From NCBI RefSeq assembly GCF_910592395.1, contig NC_088322.1:1054001-1118000 (forward strand): DNA of 64,000 nucleotides. The letters are read 5' to 3'. Positions 34,194 through 45,774 of this stretch are shown in pieces. Both the position numbers and the translations under genes were made by a program. The DNA comes from Lineus longissimus (lineage: Eukaryota; Nemertea; Pilidiophora; Heteronemertea; Lineidae). The notes beneath the pieces are model-generated. The model had not been told where the DNA came from, ran no database searches, and was given only the letters and a program-made list of their open reading frames with translations. Numbering within the stretch: position 1 is the first letter of the stretch; the number at the start of each line of letters is the position of its first letter.

Positions 34194-35318
34194 ATGGCGA
34201 ATGCATACAGCGAAAGCGATTCTTCATCAATTTGTAGCGATTGCAGTACTTCATCGTCTGCTCTCAGCCAATTTCTTGCTGCCGATTACGATAGTGGTGA
34301 TGGTGATGAGTTATTCGACGATGTTGGGGATCCAGAGCCAGTTCCTGGACCGATAGAACCCTACATGTTTGAACCCGTACCTGAACAAGTGGAAGTACAG
34401 CATCAGCATGAGCATGTACAGGCGCAGGCAGCTGTACTGTAGTAGCAGAAGAAGAACAGCGGCCAACGAGGCGAGATAATCTTGACTGGTATGGAATATT
34501 ACAGTTTTATTGTTTTATCTAGACACCCGTGCCCAGCATGTTGGAGACGGAGGCCATCATTTTCAACTGTTCAAGCACTGTCTCCACTGAACACTATAAA
34601 TGAAGAGCCTACCTACCTACCAGTACCATCGCCAACTATCTATAGCCTACCGGTACCGTATACCATATTCACAAATCCTCATGACTTAACGCAGTGCATG
34701 AGCTATTGTCCGTTTGCGGGTGTCCTTTTGTTCAATCCCAACTCACAAAAGATTTGTGTACTCTTATTAACGTTGCGTGGACTTACTTCGTGAATAAAGT
34801 CGACCAAGTACTACTACCATGACACTGCTTATTAATCTCATGACTACAATGTCACTGTCACTGATATGATAAATACAGGCCTATATTGCTATCATTTCAG
34901 GTGTCACTGCGACAACTGTCAGATCCAGCAAAAAGAGGATGAATGTACGTGCTGCCACGAGATCCAAAGGGTCCAAGACAAGATGGCAGAGATAGAGGCC
35001 GAGGGGACGACATGTATCATCCAACACCCAGGATTCATGTCAGTTTGCCTGGACCATCATGTCCTGCAGGTGGCCTGGCTTCAATACAGACAGCAGTATG
35101 GTCGGGCAGCATATGATTGGCCGTATGAGAAGAGGATGCGGCACATAAGCTACAGACAGTTAGCGAGGTGGTGTTGGGGGTTTCTGGGGCGGGATGTCCG
35201 TGTGGTTTTGCCATCATGTGCGGTGAGTCGGATAAGGGCACAGTTCATGCCCCCCGGACTCGAGGAGGATGCTGAATTCAGAGGTTTTCATCAAGGGGAC
35301 TCGACTACTAGACACTGA
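34194..35318 (+). CDS. P2X7 C-terminal-domain-like protein, two exons
   Basis: Exon 1 runs 34194-34488 (donor GTATGG) and exon 2 runs 34901-35318 (acceptor TTTCAG), joined in phase so that a Trp codon spans the junction. Exon 1 encodes a Ser/Asp/Glu-rich disordered N-terminus (MANAYSESDSSSICSDCS). Exon 2 encodes a compact Cys/His-rich domain with CHCDNC, CTCCHE, IQHPGFMSVCLDHHVLQ, RHISYRQLARWCWGFLG and LPSCAVSRIRAQF. These match the zinc-binding cytoplasmic domain of the P2X7 receptor, which in invertebrates is common as a stand-alone protein without channel helices; none are seen here. The frame needs a shift of about 5 nt near 34436-34441 (CTGTA looks duplicated) before PTRRDNLDW. The stop is at 35318. 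It converges on the THAP gene. Its function outside P2X7 is not established. Confidence 0.7.
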
Positions 35319-35599
35319 CTACAAGTACAATGACATTGACGAACAAGAAATATTGTGTTCAGTTGCATGTATTTGTTCATCTGTACAAAATTTTTAAGTT
35401 TCAAATTTTAAATACATTGCTCATATAAAATGCCAATACTGGTGATGTTATGTTTGTTAAACAGGACCCGTACAAAATCAATGATGACTAGGCCCAAGGC
35501 CGGGGATGCAATTTGTGATAGCTTCAACTTGATGGTCGTCAAACCAAATTGGCTCCCACCACATACAGTTTACACTGGAATCTAGAAGTCCAACACAAG

Positions 35600-38500
35600 T
35601 TACTTCCCCACATGCTCCACGTAGCGTTTTCCACTCTGGTATTTGTTGATGGCTTCCTGCTTATCCGGATGTTCGAAGGCACTGGAAAGTGGGGGTGGGG
35701 GTTCTTCATTCTGACAGATTTCTCCAGCTCGGTGATTCTGCACACCTCTTTCTGAAGTTCAGTCACATAGTCTGAAAAAAGACAGGTGTGATGATGAACA
35801 GCAATTAGTCAGCGGTGACCTAGGAAAAGGGGCTGGTCAATATTTCAAATTACATGTGTTCATTTGAAAACTGCCAGCACATTCTAATAACAGGATGTTT
35901 TGAAGCGTTTCCCCATTCACTTGAAAGACTGGCTAGGGACACTTTTCATGGACCACCATGTAGTTTTACTTTGGAAATGGTACTCATCCGCAGGGGAACA
36001 TCATAGATTCCTTCACCTGGCCTATTTTTTTAGAACAAAATAATACAGACTTACTGAATGTGCACTTGGTCAGAACACGTTTCACTGAAAAGCCTCCCTT
36101 CTTGAATTTGGGGAATGAAATGTTGAATTGTTCTTCCCCATTCTTTAGTTTGGCTTGGTCCCTGCCACTGTTCTCATTGAAGTGGAGTCCAGCTAACTGT
36201 AGCCTACAAGTAGAAACATATTACCATGTGAATGTGAGCAGTCAGTTTGGCATAATTATGTATGCTTATGCTTATGTAGGCTTTAAAAAACTACATTGAT
36301 GGGTACAACAATTTGAAAGCTCGACAAACATGAAGACTTTTGTGAGTGAGACTTGCCTGCTCTTCATGCCTAAGTATCCAAAGTGATACATTTTTGGTGC
36401 AAAATGTATGACTGTGGCATGGTACCCCTCCAGTGTAGATGTCTGCCCATCTGGACTAAGCTTCCTCACAGACTTGATCAACGTCTTCGACAAGAGGATG
36501 TCTACCAGCTTCTCAAAAACTTCAGTGCCTTAATGAAACAGAAATAGACATAAATATTGTGCATGATGCGGACATTTTACATGAAGAGTACGATGTACTG
36601 CTAGCTAGCATATGTCTAGTGGTCGATGATGTCCTCAAGTAAACTTGGAGAAATTATGTTGCAAGGAAAAAAATAATGTCAATTCTTAAAGTATTTTAGC
36701 TTGAATTACCTGGCTTAAACCAATCTCTCACAATACTGCAAACATTTCGGAAAGATACGGTTGCGATGATTGTGGATGTCCGCCAAATGATTGCCAATTG
36801 AAGACCATTTTGCCTCCAGCATATCTGGATCTCCATCACTTGTAGCCGCACACCAGTATAAGTGATGCAGGATGCCTCGAATCCACCTTGAAACCTGGGC
36901 AAACTTCTTCATGGCGGCTAAGGCTGTCAGCTTCTTCTGAAGATCTGTTAGGTGTGAAAAATTTATTGCATTTAGGCTAAAAAAAACTTCAACCAAACCC
37001 ATACAAACTTACATGGACTGTGGTTGATTTTCCAAATTGTATTCAACTACAGTATAGGAAGATGCAATGGTTCATCTATATCAGTAACCCAACTTACTTT
37101 TTGCGACATGCCATACATCGAGGTAATGAGTCACATTTGGCTTCGTCTCCCTCAACCACTTCTGTATCTGAAGGTGTCCATCAGTTGTCAAAGATGGTGT
37201 CAAGTCTGGCTTGGCCGCTTCAACTTTACTCAGGCACCTCTTCAAACCCTCGATCTCCATGTGGTAGCTGGACTTGACCTCTGTACTCTAAAGAAATACA
37301 ATGTCATGTGATTCAGATTGGTATCACCATTCTTTTTAGGACTAACTGGCAATTCTTATAATGCCATTATGGAGTAAGTTATTGCCAAACTGCATGTACG
37401 ATAATATCAATGTATAAAATCATAGTTAAAATACCTGAACAAGTTCTGTGAAAATCAAGACATTCCTTCTTGTGTCGTGAAGACTATACGAGCCGTACTT
37501 GGCACAATGCCCCATCGAATCCATTCGAGCATCTCCGGCGAATGAGGCATCAGTTTCTAGGGCTGCCAAGTTTTCTTCACTCTGCTTCCCCCATACATTC
37601 CTGATTGCTCCGTGGAGATACTTCTTCTGGCGAGTGAAGTATGTGTCCTTCGTGTAGATTTGGACACCCCAGAAGTCAAGTACACGTAGGGCCTTGGTTG
37701 GGAGCGCACCAGCAAACAAGATGGCAGCCGACAGGGAAATATTGCCATCTGCGATAGGTCCTTCTTTTGGTTGACTTGTCCAATGATTCGTACCATCACA
37801 GGATAGGCAGTCTTGTTCGATTGTTATAGAAGTCCCATTTCTTGTCGATATCTTTGCAGTTGCCCCACGCACACAACAAATACGGCATATTGAGAACAGA
37901 TCGAGGAGTTCCTTTTCATATACAACATACTTTTTGCCCTTGGCTTCTTCACCTCCACCATCATCATCTATTGTCCTGAAATATACAAACATTCACTTCG
38001 TGTTATTTATGCAGCCATGTGTGCCGTGTAATATGTGAAAGAATTTGTTTGACACCACTGTTCTATTCTGAAAACTATTATCCTATACCATTATTATAAT
38101 TTTTATCACAACTGTCATTAACCCTTTAGATCCTAACCGGCCGCTATCCGTCCGGAGTACTTCGTCGATATATCCCTAACCGGCCGCCAGTATGTACCAC
38201 ATTTCAAGCGACACCATCGCCATTTTTACTTGAGCAGGTTTTCGGCCTGTTAGGGGTCTATTGATGAAATAATGATCACGTTTAGTAGCTGGCTGGTACT
38301 GGGGGGGCTCTTGTGGGTCTTTTTTCGGTGAAAATTGCTGAAATGCTCCAGGGAAATACGAGGAACCACAAAAAAAATGTCCAGGATCTAAAGGGTTAAG
38401 AATGAACAATACTCACAAATCTTGAATCTTCTCCTCTTCTGGTTCCCAATCAACATCATAGGGATCATCAAAGAAGCTCTCCCCACTTTCAGATTTCTCC

Positions 38501-40069
38501 ACTCCCCAAGATACATCCGCTGGCATGGTATATGGAATCAACTTGGCTGGAGACGGCAAATTCCCCTGGATGTCTACACTTTCATCTGGTACATCTGGTA
38601 CTTGGGCATCTTTGGGAGGCAACAGAGTCAATGGAGGCAGTCCAGCTATGTTGCACTCAGTTGCTTTTGATCTTACAGTTGTCTGCTTTTTAGGGCGTCC
38701 TAAAAAGAATACGAAAAGATGTCTGTCCAATGTACCACTACCAGTATACATAATATATTCTTGGCATTTAAATGAAGTTTAGAAATTGTAGTGTGGAGGG
38801 GTGGTATTATGATCACTTGAAAGTATGGTCATGGCGTCTAATCAATTACCTCTTGATCTTGGCTCAGATCTCGGAATGACTGGAGTAAATGCCTCTAGTC
38901 GTGGCAGAGATATTGGTGTGACCATTAGAGGTGACTCGACTTCAGCTTCAGGTAAAGAACTTGATACATCCAGATCTGGGTTAGGCTCATTTGGCGAATC
39001 TTGCTGCTCATCAGTTGCTGCGGGCTTGCTGTCATCTAGTACCTGCAATAATAACTGAAAGAAAAAAACATTACTGCAGTGTAAGGAAGTATGTCTATTT
39101 AAAATTGAGGAAGGACATGGCAGGCCATACAACAAAATACAATGTTTTCAGGACATGAACATAAACCTTACCCTCTTCCTCTCTCTTTTCTTGTAAGCTG
39201 ATCTTCCACCAACAGCACCACTGCTTGTGCTAGGCCTAGGTTCATCAGACCCATTCTCGAAGTTCGAGAATGGGTCTGATGAACCTATATCATCAGAGAT
39301 CAAGTTCGAGTTGAACTCCATCTCTGATGATACACGCTTCATGGGAAGGTTCTTAGAAGGTATGGTAGGCACTGCATCTTTCTTCAATCTTCGGCACCTT
39401 AAAAAGTCATGGTGTATTATCAATACAATACGGTTGAGCATGGTTTGCTTTGCAAACTGTCTAACAAGAACATATAGTTGAGTGCCAAGTGGAAATGTCA
39501 TAACCATTGAACGAAGTCATATGACACATCACACAAGACTACTAGACCATGCCTGCCTGCATGCAAGGCCCTATGCATATGCACAACCTACATGGCTACA
39601 GCCGACTCCACTGGCTGGCTGTAGCTTGCTACATTTATAGTGAAGAGGCCCACATGAATACCATGTCAATGTCAGGCCTGGCTTATGTATATAACCATTA
39701 CCATGTACTATGTAGTGATGTAGCCTACATGCCCACATAACCTGAGTATTCAACACAATAATATTTCGATAGCTGCGTCTAGGAATTTATCAGGGCTACA
39801 GAATCAAAATGTGCTTACTTCTTCTGAAACCCACTTTCGTTCTGGGCAAACGATAATGGTACTTCAAAACAATCGTCAGTGAAGTGTTTTGAGCACACTA
39901 CGGCCGAAGTGTTGGTCGGTTTCGGATCCACGAAGTCCGCTCTCGTTGTTTGTACAAACTTCACCCACTGACGTCGAATTGCTGGTTTTTTCGGGAATGA
40001 ATGCGTCGAAAGAGCACTGGATGCATCGGCCGTGGCACTACAGCCGAACAAAACACATCTATTCACCAT
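35600..40069 (-). CDS. THAP-domain, DDE-transposase-like protein, ten exons
   Basis: Exons (minus strand): 40069-39819, 39397-39172, 39054-38850, 38699-38417, 37975-37435, 37287-37098, 36944-36710, 36528-36357, 36203-36055 and 35771-35600; about 808 codons. Exon 1 encodes a THAP (C2CH) DNA-binding domain with C5, C10, W35, C59 and H62, completed by AVPTIP in exon 2. Exons 3-4 are acidic and Ser/Pro-rich, and the splice between them creates an RGRPKK AT-hook. Exons 5-10 encode a transposase-like body: GDARMDSMGHCAKYGSYS, SLTTDGHLQIQKW, THYLDVWHVAK, LHHLYWCAATSDGD and HFAPKMYHFGYLGM. Phases agree at every junction except the exon 7-8 junction: exon 7 is 235 nt, and its frame breaks before DWFKPG. 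Exon 10 also shifts within a C-rich run before FEHPDKQEA. It could be a domesticated transposase, a Kolobok-like transposon copy, or a recent pseudogene. Confidence 0.75.
36204..36356 (-). other. GC-AG intron (intron 8 of the THAP gene)
   Basis: The donor reads AG|GCAAGT and the acceptor CTTGTAG. Using it joins exons 8 and 9 in frame (KSR then LQLAGLHFNEN). GC donors with otherwise strong consensus are a recognised minor class in animals. Confidence 0.75.
38122..38395. mobile_element. TTAA-flanked MITE in intron 4 of the THAP gene
   Basis: The 274-bp element has perfect 13-bp terminal inverted repeats, CCCTTTAGATCCT and its complement, flanked on both sides by TTAA (38118-38121 and 38396-38399). 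Inside, CTAACCGGCCGC occurs twice. TTAA target duplication is typical of piggyBac- and Kolobok-type elements. There is no coding capacity. It lies wholly within the intron 38416-37976. Confidence 0.85.
39237..39287. repeat. 51-bp perfect palindrome inside THAP-gene exon 2
   Basis: Bases 39237-39261 are the exact reverse complement of 39263-39287, with a single central base at 39262. The segment is in frame and codes for an acidic Ser/Asp/Phe stretch on the minus strand (SSDPFSNFENGSDEP). Confidence 0.95.
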
Positions 40070-40183
40070 ATCAATTGATATTTCGTATGATATCGCAAGA
40101 AACTATTCACATGCAAATGCACTGCACCGCCATGATATTCCCGAGAGAGATCGCTCGGCCTTCCTTTGTTGTCGTCATCGCCG

Positions 40184-40211
40184 AAGATTCCCGAAGATTC
40201 CCGAAGATTTT
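40184..40211. promoter_or_regulatory. Heat-shock-element-like repeats upstream of the THAP gene
   Basis: Three tandem copies of a 10-bp word (GAAGATTCCC) give alternating GAA and TTC pentamers (GAAGATTCCCGAAGATTCCC), the pattern bound by heat-shock factor. The site is about 115-140 bp upstream of the minus-strand start at 40069. Regulatory function is inferred from pattern and position only. Confidence 0.4.
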
Positions 40212-40244
40212 CGTTTTTGTAGGATGGGCGTGGTCTGGGAATAA

Positions 40245-43200
40245 AAGTTGAAAGAAAACGAACCACATTGCTTGAAATCGATTTTTTTTGGATTTATTGT
40301 TGTCTTAATGCATACTTAGACCTTCTAAACCCACATGTTGGTGCCATTCAGTTATACCTTTAATTACTACAAAATCGACCCAAAAACCAGGACGTCATGA
40401 CTATCAGATAAGGGATGTTCCCAACCAATTGTTTTTGGAAAAAAATCATGTTGTTGATGGCGTCCAAGGACCATGTGCTCATTTGGGGCTGGACATGAAT
40501 AAAGAAACTGTCTTTGATCGGTGAAACTTGAAACTCTTTCATGAGAAAGATTTCAAGTGAGAAAGAGTAAAAAGTGTGGGAATGGGGGATACCCCCCCCC
40601 CCCCAAACACCTGTGGCCATGTCTTCAAAACGACTTTATCGCCACCGAAGCTTTTTATTGGGCTGTTCAAAATTCCCACTTTTGTGAATGAACTCCTGGT
40701 GCAGGAATTGCTTTTCAAACTGGCGGATAATTCTGTGATGTCATTTTGATTTCACCCAGTGAAGGTCGCATTGTTTTGCCGAGATTTCGGGGGCTGAAGC
40801 CTTGCAAAGAAGACATTTTCATTCACATTTTTCGAAGCCATTTTAGGAAAAGATGTCGATTGTAGAAAGTGTACTTTTTAGTTTGCTAAATCAATAACAA
40901 GTAACATGTTGATTGGGGAAATCCCTGATTTGCTAAGCACAAAGGAAGTATCGATATCTACAGCATCACGTCGTAATGCAAAGGTGTCACTAGTCCATCG
41001 GCCCACATGGAAAGGATCAACGCATGGAGGGCTAACTCGGCTCAAATCGCTGTCAACATCGGAATATCATTATAATTCAGTCAGATTTTGATTTTTTTCT
41101 TTTTAGTGCAATTTTTTGACAGGGGTTTGGGTTAGTTGTTGATGGAAATGACTTATGTAGAATAGATGGTGAATGGGCTGCCAACAGCTTGGTAATATTG
41201 CCCATAATTTTACCAATGGTCCTTTAATAATCCCATTGGTCCTTTTAGTCATAGATCATGGGCCGAAATGACAGCGGACCGAACTTGTCTTGGTGGTGGG
41301 AAGGAACACACGCCAGTTCACCTGATTGAGCTTGGCATTATTTTGAGTAATCTTCTATAAGGTGTTGGCATATTCCCTCCACTGTTTCTACTTGCCAAGA
41401 TAAACAGTGTGCCTGATATTAGGTCTGACCTTCTCAAAAACTTATTGATGGAATTATTTTTAACGTTCTCAAGTGTTTATGTCTCGTGAAAAATCAGACC
41501 ATTTGTTGAGTGGATTCTTTCTATTTCGAACTCAGTTGAAGTGGCGATATCCTGCTAGTCAACAATCTATTTAACCCGTTTTCTACTCTGACTGCCCTGT
41601 GACATTGGGTTTTTTTTAATTAAAAAAAACATCAGTCTCAAAATTAGCCTACTTCCTCCATAAATACCCTTCATAATGATATTTGATGAATAAAGTGTGC
41701 CATCAGTTAGAAGAATACAGTAGAACCTCCCCTTGCGAACACCTCTACCATGCGGATGCCTCTGTATTACAGACAAGTCTGTTCAGTCCCGATCTACTTG
41801 GAATTGCGGAGATGGCGATGGTGACTTTTTGGTCCAATTACCTTGCAATTACAGACAGTGAACAAAAGCAATGGCTTCCCGTGTGCACTTAGGGAGTTGA
41901 TTAGGCCCGGATCTTTCAAACAACTCTGATTAGGCCTAACAAGTGAGAAGTTTCCATAATTGATGAATTAGACATTGTGTTCAGTTAATAAGGGTGGAGT
42001 GAATTCAATGTTTGTTGCTTCTCTAGTTACATCCTGAGGAAATCAGGGGTTAATGTTTGCTTCTCTGACCGTGCCCACAAACCCCAGAGACATTCGCCCG
42101 CATTTGGTGAAGTAGCCAGCGCAGAAGTAAGTGCACCCAATCAGAGTGTCGCTTACATTTGAGTCTGGGAATTTCACACACTTAGTAGCTCACATGTTCC
42201 CTGTTTGTTTGATCTGATGAATAGAGAGTACTGTCTCCTTCATGGTGTGCAATGCAACCTCGATTCTGAGATTTCTGATTGTGATTTCCATTCATACAAA
42301 TCATTAGAAGTACGGTACTAGGATCGAGGTTGACAGATATTTTTGTCAGGATGCCCTAATTAGAATGACCTAAGTACTAACACTACAATGTAATAGCAAT
42401 GTTGGTAATTATAAATTGCCTCCAGTAGAATAGTCATAAGGTATAAGGTATCATAATGAAATACTCTCGAATGTGCCTCTCAATGATGTTGAAATAATCA
42501 ATAATTAAGACTGATTTCTTTTTATCAAAGTGCAAATAAAGGACCCAAGACCCCCCCCCCCCCCCCATGAAACAAACATATGAATCAACTATTGGACAAT
42601 AATGGCATAACCCCCCTACTTAGGACACCTCTCTATCAGTGTTGATAGTTAATCAACTATTGGATAATAAAGCGAAATCCTTAAGGGCCTAAACTCTTAC
42701 TCTGAAGTTGATCCAATGGCGAAAGGCATAAGCATTGAACAAATTGTTATTACCCACCCATTGTCCATCCCGATTGAGTTGAATGTTGGATGGCATCCAA
42801 CGACAATGCGCATAATATCTACAGGGGGCTTGGCTTACATATCCAGAAACAGTCTTAGATCGGAGAGTTTAGAGTATTGACCAAAAACACAAAAAGTGTT
42901 ATATCTCGCTAACTTGGGACTCGATTATCACCAAGTTTTTATCACAGGTAGATGTAATAACATTATATCATCTTCAAAAATCATTATTCCCCATCAACCT
43001 GATCAATGAAATGAATGTAAAGTGAAACTCAAACTTCAGCCTGATCAAATATGAAAATGTTATTGTGTCAGTGATAATATGTACATGTGTACTGAGACAT
43101 GCCCGAGTTTGTGTGATCTGATGTTTTCAAACTCATCTTGGCTGGCTTGTTCTAAAATAGGCATCTATCTGGCCAGAGACTATTAACACGACAAAGCCTA

Positions 43201-44506
43201 GATTCATCCAAGCGGCCTTTGATCGCCAATTGAGACGTGTCTCACTTTCTCTTCACTCATGTTGGACCCATTTTACGTGGGACATTTCCTGTGATCATTA
43301 TTAATTTTTCTTCTTCTTAGCGTTTGCTCTGCACTTACGATAATCGTAAAATTCTTAATCAAAATGTCACAAAAAATCTATCTTTTCAAATCATGAAGTT
43401 ATTAATCTTAAAATAGAGTGGAATCATGCTCTGGTCACTTCTCTGACTTAAAGAAAGTTCAACAAAAGTTGTGTCTGCTTTCTTGATAATCGCAAAGTAT
43501 CAAACATCTGAGATTTTAAATTTTCGAAGATTTTTGTGAGATTTTCTTATCCCCTCAAAATCATAAATGACATTGGATAATTTAAGGTTCAGAAGACATC
43601 GGGTTGGCTGTGGGAGTGGGACATTTTCAATCTTAAGATTTGCAAATTCACGAAATGCTTTCGAAACATTCAAAGTGAAGACTTGAAGGGAGGGTATGTT
43701 TGTTCTCCCCACAGAATTAGTGTTTCAGAAGCCTGCAGCGTGCTTTCTGATGATTTTTTGGAAGAAGAATGTTGTGGAATCAGAAACAGCTTTGAGAGCT
43801 GCCAGAATACCAGCGGCCCCCTGGATGCCACCAAAATAATTCCGTCATTGGACGTCCTGCATGCTTGTTGATAATCTATAGACCTGCCCATACAAAGAAC
43901 TATACACCTAAGTAAATAAAACATGAAAACTTTATGTCCTCTTACCTTTTTAAAGTAATTTCAAACTGTCAGCTTAATATCTTGCCTGACATTTATCACT
44001 CTCAAGTATTATGTTTGGTGATACTTTGTACTTAACCATTGGAAATCCCAGCATTTCTTTTTGATAATATTTCAAGTGGTGATATCCTAAGTGAAATATG
44101 TGTCGCTACAGGATGTCTGTTAGGGCATGTCCCAATTTCCTCATCCGGAAAAAGTAAGTCAAGAACTCTAAGAGCCAGAATCATGACATTTCACTCTGGA
44201 TACTTCTGATGAGACTTCATGACATTATAACGATGTACTTTTCCCGGTCACAGAGGTCATTTTCATACAAAGGTGCCATGAGTTAAAAAGAAATTAGCAC
44301 AGGGATCAGGATGTTTGTGTTTATACTAATGTGGCCCATCACGTCAATACCAGGCGCATATCGCTCTGAGTTTGGCAGGTTGAGACGGAGTTCATTTCTC
44401 TGTTGTCTACCTGTCGTAAAATCTGAGCACATCAATTTCTTCCTGGTGTCATTTAGGCTCATCTTCTGTGAGACCTGCACCAGGTTTTGCTGTGATGGGT
44501 CACATA
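40245..44506. other. Gene-free stretch
   Basis: No exon with family resemblance was found. It contains poly-C runs at 40592-40604 and 42551-42566, and a left-end fragment of a pogo-like MITE at about 41718 (CAGTAGAACCTCC). A related GGACACCTCTCTAT patch lies near 42621. The open frames are short and mutually overlapping. Confidence 0.45.
41716..41810 (+). mobile_element. Pogo-like MITE fragment
   Basis: The sequence TACAGTAGAACCTCCCCTTG, then CGAACACCTCT, matches the left end of the MITE at 44507. The right terminal repeat is not found nearby, so the copy is truncated or strongly diverged. The right limit is approximate. Confidence 0.45.
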
Positions 44507-44684
44507 CAGTAGAACCTCCCATAGCGGACACCTCTCCATTAAGGACACCCTCTATATCAAGGTCACTAGTTTTGGTCCCAAATTGGGTGTTTCCATTCAA
44601 TTTGAGCTCTCTAATCAGGACACCTCTTTATTAGGGACAGAACTTGTCAGTCCCTAGGTTGTCCTTAATAGAGCGGTTATACTG
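44507..44684. mobile_element. Pogo-like MITE (178 bp)
   Basis: The left end is CAGTAGAACCTCCCATAGCG, then GACACC; the right end, read inverted, is CAGTATAACCGCTCTATTAA, then GGAC. These are imperfect terminal inverted repeats over about 28 bp. TA precedes the left end; the right flank is CA, so the target duplication has decayed or the edge has shifted. The CAGTAGAACC termini resemble pogo/Tigger-type elements. There is no coding capacity. Confidence 0.7.
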
Positions 44685-45774
44685 CATATCCTATTGACTA
44701 CCAACCAACACAAGTTCTGAATTGTTTTTCCAGTTCTGATATAACATCAAGTCGCTCCCTGATCATCAGATACCTCCAGCAGAGAGGTAACACCACCATC
44801 TTTGAATACCACATGGGTGAGTAGCCGACCGTGATCCACCTGGCTGAGTATGCGGTCATTTGGAGGAGAAGAGAGATGACACGGAGGAGGCTGGAGAGTT
44901 AAGGGTTAAAGTGGTGTTGAGCAACACATCATCAATATCGTTATTCTGGATGGCAATTTAGGATAGAAGTGTGAAATATAGGGAAATGAAATAATACAGG
45001 ACTCAGGATAGGTTGTTTTCTTTAAGACCAAAAGAGTGCACCTCTAGCTAACTTACTCAACTTTAAAGAGGACTTTAGACTAGGTTGGAGCTTGGGGGTG
45101 AAACTGGTGGTCTTCCTGTTGGGTAATGACCAATTATCGGACTGGGTCATGATTGATTCCTCGTACAAGCACAACAGTTTTGATGTAGTGAGAGATAGGA
45201 GAGACCCCTATAGGCAACTTTGTGTAACTGTCAAAGAAAAGAAAGATTCTTAATTTTTAATTCTGTACACATTGTATAATAATAAATATTTTAACGTATA
45301 AGGATGGTCGTTGTCTCAATTATGTATTTGCTCTTCATATTAAAATGAAACAGAATGTATAATTTACATGACCTGTAGGCCTATCTAAACAGTGAGGTTC
45401 CAGTGTAATGTGAGTCTTCTCCTGTGCAGCCCCGCCCATAGGAAGCCTCATCGGTTTTCCTTGGCCGCCGCACATGCGCACCTCTGAGTTAGATAAGAGT
45501 ACGAGGTGACGACGACCACACCAATATGAGGACGATTTTGTATTACAATATACATGTATATCCTAGGAGTTCATGAAGCTAACAGCAGGATTACATTCTT
45601 AACGTCCTAATTTCTCAAAGACGAAGTCCCCCCGCCATTTAGAAATAACAAGAACTAATAAATATAAAGAATACGTAATTTATCATGCACTAGCTACCAA
45701 TTTCTGACCATAGGGGGCTTTTACAAGATAAATCGGCTCCTATTCAGTAGCTATCGATCGATCAATGTTGGCAT
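44685..45774. other. Gene-free stretch
   Basis: No gene or repeat was recognised, apart from a short ATTGATCGATCGATAG-like tract near 45752-45765 that may be the 3' tail of the adjacent minus-strand LINE. Confidence 0.4.

Noticed and set aside
34194-35318. Full P2X receptor channel
   Set aside because: No transmembrane helices or extracellular P2X motifs occur in or near the gene. Only the cytoplasmic Cys-rich domain is present.
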